Made by a program: the position numbers and the translations under genes. Below, one piece after another: positions 1-5,513 of a DNA stretch of 5,513 nt. This DNA comes from an uncultured Parabacteroides sp. (GTDB lineage Bacteria > Bacteroidota > Bacteroidia > Bacteroidales > Tannerellaceae). The DNA lies in contig UQLN01000104.1 in assembly GCA_900541965.1 (NCBI GenBank), positions 1 through 5,513 on the forward strand. The letters are read 5' to 3'. The notes under the pieces are model-generated. The model was not told the origin of the DNA, did no database searches, and saw only the letters and a program-made list of their open reading frames with translations. Numbering within the stretch: position 1 is the stretch's first letter; every line of letters starts with the position of its first letter.

Positions 1-66
1 GTCCTAACAAAACTGAGGTATTGTTCTTAAATACCCATTACTAAGTTCTAACAAGACTTTGGTAAT
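1..66 (+). repeat. Imperfect direct repeat at the susC truncation point (copies 1-22 and 45-66)
   Basis: Bases 1-22 and 45-66 match at 17 of 22 positions, sharing GTYCTAACAARACT followed by GGTA. The first copy may extend left of the window. Read in its own frame (starting at base 3), copy one gives PNKTEV. Copy two in the susC frame gives SNKTLV, so both look like versions of the same segment of the SusC N-terminal domain. The 44-base offset puts them in different frames, and the frame of copy one ends at a TAA at 42-44. Bases 23-44 show no similarity to 67-88, so this is not a plain tandem duplication. It could be a recombination crossover sequence, a scar, or chance in AT-rich DNA. Confidence 0.45.
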
Positions 67-2806
67 TTCATTCGTTGGTATGGAAACTGTGGAAGTTATG
101 GCTAAGCCAACAATGAAAATATCCATGAAAGTAGTATCACAGGACTTGGAAGGAGTTGTGATTGTTGCCGGTTATGGCACAGGAAAGAAAGCTGGTTCTA
201 TTGTCGGATCTGTTGCTACCATCGCCTCTGAAAAACTGAGCAATCGACCAAGTGCGAATGTTGCCGATGCTTTACAGGGACAGGTTGCCGGTTTGCAGGT
301 GTTTACATCGTCCGGTGAACCCAGTGCCAGTGTTTCCATGCGTTTAAGAGGAGTTAGTTCTATTAATGCATCTACTACTCCGTTGTTTATTTTGGATGGT
401 GCACCTGTAAGTTCGGATGTATTCAATACATTGAATCCCAGTGATATTGAAAATATATCGGTCTTGAAAGATGCTTCTTCTACGGCTATTTACGGTTCGC
501 GTGCAGCCAACGGTGTTGTATATATTACAACGAAAAAAGGACGAGGCAACCGCCCGACCGTAACCATTAAAGGCCAGTACGGTTTCTCACAGCTTGCACA
601 GAACAAGCTGTCTCCGATGAATTCGGAACAATACCTGAATTTCCAGGAAATGCTGGACCCGAGTTTGAAGAATAACGCAGCCTTCCAGGCAGATAAGGCT
701 TACACCCTGAAGCATGGCATCTATACGGACTGGCTGGATTACGTGGCAAAGAATAATGCCCCGACTTATCAGATTGATATGTCTATATCCGGTGTTACCA
801 ATACGACAAACTATTATATCTCTGCAAGTCATTTGGACCAGGACGGTATTATGCCTCGCTCCGGAACAAAACGTGAATCTTTCCGTACAAATATTGAAAC
901 AAAGCTGAATGAATGGTTGAAAGTTGGAGCGAATGTCGGTCTGGCATATCAAGCATATGAAAATACGGCATCAACAACCAATAGCTGGTATAACCCGGTA
1001 AACTTTGCCAAGTGGGCACGTCCGGATATGTCTCCTTATGAAATTATAGATAATCCGGATGGAACTATTTCTTATGGCGACCGTTTGAATTACATCAAGA
1101 AAGGCGGTCTTTATAATCCGCTTTATTTGCTGGAAAATCAGGTAGACGACCGTACGAAGATTTCCATAAACGGAAATACGTTTATCCAGTTGACCCCGAT
1201 AAAAGGACTTACTATTCGTGCAGCACAGGCTATCGATGCATACGACTATCGTTATACCGGTAAAGAACTTCCGATGGAAGACCGTAATAAAAATAATGGC
1301 TATGTAGAAGAACAGTTCAGCCGTTATTCGCAGATTACATTCACGAATACTGCCGAATACAAGTTTAACATCGCCGAAAAGAACCATTTTACGGCATTGA
1401 TAGGGCAGGAAGCGATTATTTCTCAGCAGAATGGTTTCTCGGCAAGAAAAAAAGGACATACGGATAAACGTCTGATGCTTATTACTGCCGGAACAACTTG
1501 GGAAAATCCTTCTGCAATGTCAAATTGGGAAGATACTTATAACTCATTCTTTGCCAATGTAAACTATGATTATGACGACCGTTATTTCTTTGATGCATCT
1601 GTCCGTACAGACGGTTCCTCTTTGTTTGGTGCAAACAACCGGTATGCTGTATTCTTTGCATTGGGCGGTATGTGGAATATGAAGCATGAAGAATTTCTGA
1701 AAGATGTGGACTTCCTGAATGAGTTGAAATTAAAAGTGAATTACGGTACTGTAGGTAACTCTGGTATTGAAAGTTATGCGGCTCTCGGATTGGTGGGAAA
1801 AGGACAGTATGCAGGAGAAACTTCTTTCGGCCTGAGCCGTGCAGCCAACGGCGATTTGACATGGGAAGTGGTGAAATCGACTAACGTAGGGTTAAGTACT
1901 CGCATGTTCAACCGGTTGTCGTTCGATGTCGAGTTCTATAATAAGTTGACCACAAATATGTTGATGGAAATACCTTATTCTTATACAACGGGTTTTACCA
2001 GTGGTTGGGGAAATGTCGGCAGTATGCGTAACAGGGGTATCGATATCAGTGCAAGCTATGACTTGATTGCCAATAAAAATATACTTTGGACAGTTGGTGC
2101 TAATGTAAACTATAACAAGAATACGATTACCGAACTGTTTGGTGGACGCGACGAATATGTAGTACCCAATACAGGTATCAAATACCAGAAGGGCGGGACA
2201 TATGGTGAAATTTATTATGTGAAATGGGCAGGAGTTGACCCGGAAGACGGTTACCAGATGTGGTATGACTTGGATGGAAATAAAACCAAAACCTATTCGG
2301 ATAGTTATGCTCAGTTTACAGGATGCCAGCGTTATGCACCCTGGTCCGGAGGTTTCAATACTGCCTTCAGTTGGAAGAATTTCAGTATTTCCGCAGACTT
2401 TTCCTGGGTGTTGGGTAAGTATACCATCAATAACGACCGTTATTTCTTTGAAAACCCGAATTTCGGTGCCAGCATGAACCAGTCGGTTACTTTGTTGGAT
2501 ATGTGGACAACACCGGGCCAGGTAACCGATATAGCACGTCCCGAATCCAGTATCCACTTCGACTCTCATTTAATAGAGAATGCCTCTTTTCTTCGTTTGA
2601 AGAACCTTTCTCTCGGTTATAATATCCCGAAGAACTGGATTACAAAGACAAAGATTTTAAGTAATGCCCGCATTTTTGCAATCGCAAGAAACCTCTTTAC
2701 CGTTACAAAATATACAGGTTTTGACCCGGAAGTAGATTCAAACTTGCAGTTAGGAAACTATCCTAACACCCGCCAGTTCTCTTTCGGTGCAGAAATAACA
2801 TTCTAA
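59..2806 (+). CDS. SusC/RagA-family TonB-linked outer membrane transporter, N-terminally truncated
   Basis: This encodes the barrel subunit of a SusCD nutrient importer, a TonB-dependent transporter that moves SusD-captured glycan or peptide across the outer membrane. Numbering from the TTG at 59, residues 2-30 match the last strands of the carboxypeptidase D regulatory-like domain (LVISFVGMETVEV). A TonB-box-like stretch, EGVVIVAGYG, lies at 31-40. The plug follows at about 45-160, with ALQGQVAGLQV (71-81), RLRGVSSINAS (95-105), PLFILDGAPV (108-117) and the SusC signature LKDASSTAIYGSRAANG (136-152). The rest is the barrel and ends in the usual terminal Phe (FSFGAEITF). Family members are about 1000-1100 residues; this frame gives 915. 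The signal peptide and most of the first domain are missing, and in-frame stops lie at 5-7 and 14-16. The true start is unresolved: TTG 59 and ATG 80 are both internal to the domain, and neither gives an export signal. As it stands the product could not reach the outer membrane, so this is a silent cassette or a pseudogene. Family assignment is very secure; functional status is not. The substrate is unknown. Confidence 0.93.
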   Translation: MVISFVGMETVEVMAKPTMKISMKVVSQDLEGVVIVAGYGTGKKAGSIVGSVATIASEKLSNRPSANVADALQGQVAGLQVFTSSGEPSASVSMRLRGVSSINASTTPLFILDGAPVSSDVFNTLNPSDIENISVLKDASSTAIYGSRAANGVVYITTKKGRGNRPTVTIKGQYGFSQLAQNKLSPMNSEQYLNFQEMLDPSLKNNAAFQADKAYTLKHGIYTDWLDYVAKNNAPTYQIDMSISGVTNTTNYYISASHLDQDGIMPRSGTKRESFRTNIETKLNEWLKVGANVGLAYQAYENTASTTNSWYNPVNFAKWARPDMSPYEIIDNPDGTISYGDRLNYIKKGGLYNPLYLLENQVDDRTKISINGNTFIQLTPIKGLTIRAAQAIDAYDYRYTGKELPMEDRNKNNGYVEEQFSRYSQITFTNTAEYKFNIAEKNHFTALIGQEAIISQQNGFSARKKGHTDKRLMLITAGTTWENPSAMSNWEDTYNSFFANVNYDYDDRYFFDASVRTDGSSLFGANNRYAVFFALGGMWNMKHEEFLKDVDFLNELKLKVNYGTVGNSGIESYAALGLVGKGQYAGETSFGLSRAANGDLTWEVVKSTNVGLSTRMFNRLSFDVEFYNKLTTNMLMEIPYSYTTGFTSGWGNVGSMRNRGIDISASYDLIANKNILWTVGANVNYNKNTITELFGGRDEYVVPNTGIKYQKGGTYGEIYYVKWAGVDPEDGYQMWYDLDGNKTKTYSDSYAQFTGCQRYAPWSGGFNTAFSWKNFSISADFSWVLGKYTINNDRYFFENPNFGASMNQSVTLLDMWTTPGQVTDIARPESSIHFDSHLIENASFLRLKNLSLGYNIPKNWITKTKILSNARIFAIARNLFTVTKYTGFDPEVDSNLQLGNYPNTRQFSFGAEITF

Positions 2807-2825
2807 TTTGAAAAAGAAAGATTAT

Positions 2826-4328
2826 ATGAAAAAAATATTAATCATATCCGCAATGTCGGTGTTGGCAGGATTCACTGCCTGTGATATGGATAAGCTTCCG
2901 TTCGATAAGATAGAGACCAACGAGTCTTTGCAAACACTTGCCGACTGTAAAGCTTTCCGTAATGATTTGTATGCAGATTTCCGTAATTCCTTATATAACT
3001 ATCTGCTGAATGTGGAAATATCTGCCGATGGTTTCAATCCGGTGGTAGGCTATAGTAATAGTTATGGCGGCAATTACCGTTGGGAACTCGAAGCATCGGA
3101 TGCCAGTGGCAATTGGCAGGATAACTATTATATTATTGCCAATGCGAACCTGATGATTGAAACGATTCCTTCTTTGATGGAGACAGCTACGGAAGAGGAA
3201 AGGGCACAGATGAACGAGTATATGGGAGAAGCCTATTTTGCCCGTGCTTTGGCTCATTTTGATTTGACTCTGAAATATTGCAAGGATTACGAACCGTCTT
3301 CCGCTGCATCGGATTTAGGGGTTCCTGTGCTGACAAAGTATGTCCCTTCTGCCGATGCGTCTACCTATCCGGCGCGTTCAACTATGGAAGAAACTTACAA
3401 GCAAATCGTTTCAGACCTTGGAAAAGCTACCGATATGATAACCACTCCGGGCGAAGTTTGCTCTAACTATGTTACGGTGGATGTTGTAAAAGCACTTAAA
3501 GCACGTGTGGCATTACAGATGCACGATTGGGCTACAGCCTCTTCAATGGCTAAGTCTCTGATTGGTGAAGGAAAATATTCCTTGATTTCGGATAAGGCCG
3601 AATACCGGGATATGTGGGTGAATGATAATGGTACGGAAACAATCTGGCAGACCTATATGGATATAACGGAAAAGGCAAGTGCTTCCGGTATCGGTAATTA
3701 TCTGATAGCCGATACGGATGGGAAATGGGAATTGTTTAAGCCTGATTATATTCCGGAAAGTGGCATCCTGGATGCATACGATAAAGAAAACGATATTCGT
3801 TTCGATGCTTATTTTTCTAAGGAAAGATTGAATACCGGCGTAGGGGAAGTCGAATTGTATCTCTGCCATAAATATCCGGGCAATCCGGATACGTATACCG
3901 GAAAGACTACCTATTATAATATGCAGAAGGTTTTCCGTATTTCCGAAATGTACCTGATTGCAGCCGAAGCATATGCAAACGCCGGTGATAACGAGTCCGC
4001 ATCAAAGATGTTGAACGACTTGCGTAAGAAACGTATTGCTAACTGGGTCGATACGGATTATACGGGCAGTGCTTTAATGAGCGAGATACAGCAGGAACGC
4101 TGGAAGGAATTATTCTGCGAAGGATACCGCATCATGGACTTGAAACGTTGGAATGTAGCTATGAAACGTACACCGGCGCAGGATAAGAATTACATCGTCC
4201 TGCCGGATGCTCCGAATGGGGAAAAGATGGTAAAGGAAGCTGGTGATTATCGTTTTGTATGGCCGATACCGCAAGCTGAAATAGATGCCAATCCTCAGAT
4301 AAGAGATCAACAGAATCCGGGATACTGA
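2826..4328 (+). CDS. SusD/RagB-family nutrient-binding outer membrane lipoprotein
   Basis: This is the surface lipoprotein that binds ligand and caps the partner SusC barrel. The ATG at 2826 is chosen because it gives a clean lipoprotein signal: MKK, a hydrophobic stretch, then the lipobox FTAC with the acylated Cys at residue 19. The acidic DMDK that follows agrees with surface-export signals of Bacteroidetes lipoproteins. An in-frame TTG at 2808 would only add a charged leader. The mature protein shows SusD landmarks in order: the TPR-like helix YMGEAYFARALAHFDL (132-147), YPARSTMEETYKQIVSDL (181-198), and the RagB/SusD C-terminal domain with FRISEMYLIAAEAYANAGD (370-388), ERWKELFCEGYRIMDLKRW (424-442) and the closing WPIP...QNPGY (479-500). 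Its 500 residues are a normal full length, and no break is visible. It starts 19 bases after the susC stop, so the two are almost certainly co-transcribed. A terminator follows, making it the last gene of the unit. Ligand specificity cannot be inferred. Confidence 0.96.
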   Translation: MKKILIISAMSVLAGFTACDMDKLPFDKIETNESLQTLADCKAFRNDLYADFRNSLYNYLLNVEISADGFNPVVGYSNSYGGNYRWELEASDASGNWQDNYYIIANANLMIETIPSLMETATEEERAQMNEYMGEAYFARALAHFDLTLKYCKDYEPSSAASDLGVPVLTKYVPSADASTYPARSTMEETYKQIVSDLGKATDMITTPGEVCSNYVTVDVVKALKARVALQMHDWATASSMAKSLIGEGKYSLISDKAEYRDMWVNDNGTETIWQTYMDITEKASASGIGNYLIADTDGKWELFKPDYIPESGILDAYDKENDIRFDAYFSKERLNTGVGEVELYLCHKYPGNPDTYTGKTTYYNMQKVFRISEMYLIAAEAYANAGDNESASKMLNDLRKKRIANWVDTDYTGSALMSEIQQERWKELFCEGYRIMDLKRWNVAMKRTPAQDKNYIVLPDAPNGEKMVKEAGDYRFVWPIPQAEIDANPQIRDQQNPGY

Positions 4329-4349
4329 TAACGATATTTTTATTATTTG

Positions 4350-4380
4350 GGAGTACTCCAGTTTTTAGACACACTAATTT
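4350..4380. repeat. Ten-base palindrome with A/T-tract flank downstream of susD
   Basis: GGAGTACTCC at 4350-4359 is a perfect palindrome, followed by AGTTTTTAGACACACTAA. It sits 21 bases after the susD stop and before the terminator hairpin. The stem would be too short to terminate alone. Read on the minus strand, the stretch begins TGTGTCTAAAAACTGG, which has the look of an insertion-sequence tip, but I do not recognise a specific element and no transposase is present. Function unknown. Confidence 0.3.
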
Positions 4381-4382
4381 TC

Positions 4383-4423
4383 GCAGGAACCGGTAGTGAT
4401 ACCCGTTCCTGCATTTTTATTTT
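4383..4423 (+). terminator. Intrinsic terminator of the susCD operon
   Basis: GCAGGAAC (4383-4390) pairs with GTTCCTGC (4405-4412). After one C-C mismatch, GGTA pairs with TACC around a GTGA loop. The stem is followed by ATTTTTATTTT on the + strand, which makes a good intrinsic terminator for susCD. On the minus strand the hairpin is followed by GCGAAAATT, with no U-tract, so it is a weaker candidate for ending the convergent bro transcript. Confidence 0.85.
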
Positions 4424-4462
4424 GTGAATCTGGTTAATCTTTTATTAGTATGTGCTTGGCTT

Positions 4463-5314
4463 TTACTCTTTATCGTTTCTTTCATTATTCTCTTTGTTCA
4501 ATATCAGTCCCGTTTTTGCATTAAGTGGGGAAACAACCTTTTTGCCGGTCTTTGCTTCCAATTCCAATCGGGCATTGCGAGCTACTTCACCACCTTGTTT
4601 TGCAATATCTATATGTTCATTGATTGTGTCCGGTTCGGAAACCTCTGAAATCTGTTTAGTGGATAGTTCTGCGAGCATATTAAGTACAAGCTCGGTATTT
4701 GTCATATTATCCCGTAGGTTTTCCTTTTTTAGCCCTTTGAACTTTTTATATTCCTTTGCCGTCTTGCCGGCCCAGGTTTGATAAATAATATCTGTTAGTG
4801 TGGCGAATTGTGTTCCTTCCTGAAGTCCATGTCGTTTCCATTCATCGGTGAGGTCTTTACGGATTTCAATACTTTTAAGCCGCTGGTTAATCCAATTATC
4901 TGAATAGCCCAGCCGTTTATAGTCCATCAATGCCTGGTTGATAGAAAGTTCCGGGTCCTGCATCTGCTCTAAACGCTCTTTTGTAACCTGTGCCATCCAT
5001 AGTTTGAACGGTTCGGCTTTAGGAGAAGGGATGGATTGGATTATACGAAAGATTGCACGAATATCGGCTGCCAATGTTTTACGTCTTTTTCCTGTTTCTG
5101 TTTGCATTGTTACCTGGGGACAATTTGTCCCTATGAACGAAGCTAGTTGTTCGTCGCGTTTACGCATCTTCTTGAGATAATCAGTAGGATTAGAGCTATC
5201 TGTTAAGACTGCTATTACATCTACTACGGAAAAATACCATTCTTCCGTTTCGTCGTCCCATACAGTACGGACTTTCTTTTCTTCAAATATTTTGATAGCT
5301 TCTTTCTTTGTCAT
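4463..5314 (-). CDS. Bro-N domain protein with DinD-like C-terminal half
   Basis: This is a 283-residue soluble protein with no signal peptide or membrane segment. Residues about 14-110 look like the BRO N-terminal domain of phage and baculovirus antirepressors, a DNA-binding fold: W19, EEWYFSVVDVIAVLTDS (24-40), DYLKKMRKRDEQL (45-57), and KTLAADIRAIFRIIQSI (79-95) leading to FKLWMAQV (103-110). The second half resembles E. coli DinD. GTQFATLTDIIY (167-178), FKGLKKENLRDNMTNTEL (192-209) and HIDIAKQGGEVARNARLEL (234-252) follow the DinD order of RKGLKK, a short helix, MGSTEL, and a HFDVGRKVR-like segment. E. coli DinD is 274 residues, SOS-induced, and acts on RecA filaments. That role is known for DinD only and is not shown here. 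The ATG at 5312-5314 is the first in frame and sits about 40 bases below a consensus promoter. The gene is monocistronic and convergent with susCD. Likely roles are transcriptional regulator, antirepressor or DNA-repair modulator. Family call firm, function open. Confidence 0.85.
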   Translation of the reverse strand: MTKKEAIKIFEEKKVRTVWDDETEEWYFSVVDVIAVLTDSSNPTDYLKKMRKRDEQLASFIGTNCPQVTMQTETGKRRKTLAADIRAIFRIIQSIPSPKAEPFKLWMAQVTKERLEQMQDPELSINQALMDYKRLGYSDNWINQRLKSIEIRKDLTDEWKRHGLQEGTQFATLTDIIYQTWAGKTAKEYKKFKGLKKENLRDNMTNTELVLNMLAELSTKQISEVSEPDTINEHIDIAKQGGEVARNARLELEAKTGKKVVSPLNAKTGLILNKENNERNDKE

Positions 5315-5337
5315 AGATGGTGTGGATAATATTTGTG

Positions 5338-5367
5338 TTTTTGTAATAAGTATGATTGATACAAAAA
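5338..5367. promoter_or_regulatory. Inverted repeat overlapping the bro promoter, candidate operator
   Basis: TTTTTGTA (5338-5345) and TACAAAAA (5360-5367) form a perfect 8-base inverted repeat with a 14-base spacer, about 22 bases centre to centre, or two helical turns. The right half covers most of the -7 element of the bro promoter; the left half lies in the leader. Because the right half is upstream of the expected transcript start, it would act as a DNA site for a dimeric repressor rather than as an RNA hairpin. Autoregulation by the Bro-N protein is an inference. The repeat is AT-rich, so chance is not excluded. Confidence 0.45.
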
Positions 5368-5393
5368 TAGTTTAAACATGGCTGTAGAACAAA
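5362..5393 (-). promoter_or_regulatory. Bacteroidetes-type promoter for the bro gene
   Basis: On the minus strand, TTTG (5393-5390) is followed by exactly 20 bases and then TATTTTTG (5369-5362). This matches the Bacteroides housekeeping consensus of a -33 TTTG, about 19-21 bases, and a -7 TAnnTTTG. Transcription would start near 5355-5357, giving a leader of about 40 bases before the ATG at 5314. No strong Shine-Dalgarno site is visible, which is normal in this group. Confidence 0.8.
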
Positions 5394-5426
5394 TAAACGT
5401 AGACGTAAATGGAGAGGAATAGGAAT

Positions 5427-5460
5427 AAAAAAAGGAAAACCATTCGGTTTTCCTTTTTTG
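5427..5460 (-). terminator. Intrinsic terminator downstream of tRNA-Gly, bidirectional hairpin
   Basis: GGAAAACC (5434-5441) pairs with GGTTTTCC (5446-5453) around a four-base loop. A/T tracts on both sides extend the stem to 14 pairs. On the minus strand the hairpin begins within a few bases of the tRNA 3' end and finishes in seven Ts, so it should end the tRNA transcript. The + strand also has a six-T tract, so it could stop transcripts from the left as well. Confidence 0.85.
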
Positions 5461-5462
5461 AG

Positions 5463-5513
5463 AGCGGAAGACGGGGCTCAAACCCGCGACCCTCAGCTTG
5501 GAAGGCTAATGCT
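5463..5513 (-). tRNA. tRNA-Gly(TCC), 3' part, cut by the window end
   Basis: The minus strand shows the 3' 51 bases of a tRNA. The anticodon stem is TTAGC/GCTGA around the loop CTTCCAA (5504-5498), giving anticodon TCC at 5502-5500, which reads GGA and other GGN glycine codons. Next come the variable loop GGGTC, the T stem GCGGG/CCCGT with loop TTTGAGC, the 3' acceptor strand CTTCCGC (5470-5464) and discriminator T at 5463. The U discriminator agrees with tRNA-Gly. The following bases are CTC, so CCA is not encoded and must be added by nucleotidyltransferase. The D arm and 5' acceptor strand lie outside the window. The T loop has T rather than C at position 56. Confidence 0.95.

Noticed and set aside
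172..2569. Several long minus-strand open frames within susC (up to 225 residues)
   Set aside because: They are shadows of the susC coding frame, and their translations show no recognisable domain or plausible composition.
2808..2825. Upstream TTG start for susD
   Set aside because: Starting at 2808 adds a charged leader before the lipoprotein signal; the ATG at 2826 gives a standard signal peptide and lipobox.
4424..4781. Two overlapping + strand open frames (74 and 109 residues)
   Set aside because: They lie mostly antisense to the well-supported bro gene, have low-complexity hydrophobic translations and no family resemblance.
5378..5422. Micro-ORF of 14 codons on the + strand (MAVEQINVDVNGEE) ending just before the terminator hairpin
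   Set aside because: No + strand TTTG/TAnnTTTG promoter lies upstream. It overlaps the bro promoter on the other strand, and the hairpin is explained by the tRNA. It is too short to support without conservation data.
1..5513. CRISPR array, rRNA or complete mobile element
   Set aside because: No regularly spaced repeats, rRNA-like sequence, transposase or integrase was seen on either strand.

Overview
The window looks like a gut Bacteroidales chromosome (Bacteroides, Phocaeicola or Parabacteroides type). The evidence is a SusC/SusD outer-membrane pair, a promoter of the Bacteroidetes form (TTTG, 20 bases, TAnnTTTG), genes without strong Shine-Dalgarno sites, and a tRNA gene with no encoded CCA end.

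Left part (1-4423, + strand): a SusC-type TonB-dependent transporter is followed 19 bases later by its SusD-type surface lipoprotein, and a strong intrinsic terminator closes the unit. Together the two would form a SusCD import complex, in which SusD is a lid that binds ligand over the SusC barrel, powered by TonB. The substrate cannot be read from the window, because no glycoside hydrolase, sulfatase, peptidase or regulator is present. The main oddity is at the left edge. The susC frame is open for 915 codons but lacks the signal peptide and nearly all of the N-terminal carboxypeptidase-regulatory-like domain. In-frame stops lie at 5-7 and 14-16, and no promoter is visible. A 22-base imperfect direct repeat sits exactly where SusC homology begins. 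This fits a silent cassette of an inverting susC shufflon, but a simple 5'-truncated pseudogene is possible.

Right part (4463-5513, - strand): a convergent single gene encodes a Bro-N protein with a DinD-like C-terminal half. It has its own consensus promoter, and a perfect 8-base inverted repeat overlaps the -7 element (candidate operator). Beyond it are a terminator hairpin and the 3' two-thirds of a tRNA-Gly(TCC) gene that runs off the window. A phage-type regulator gene next to a tRNA gene suggests, without proving, an old integration site.

The gap at 4329-4462 holds the susCD terminator and a 10-base palindrome with a possible IS-end-like flank. The gap at 5315-5462 holds the bro promoter, the inverted repeat and the tRNA terminator. 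No other gene is supported.
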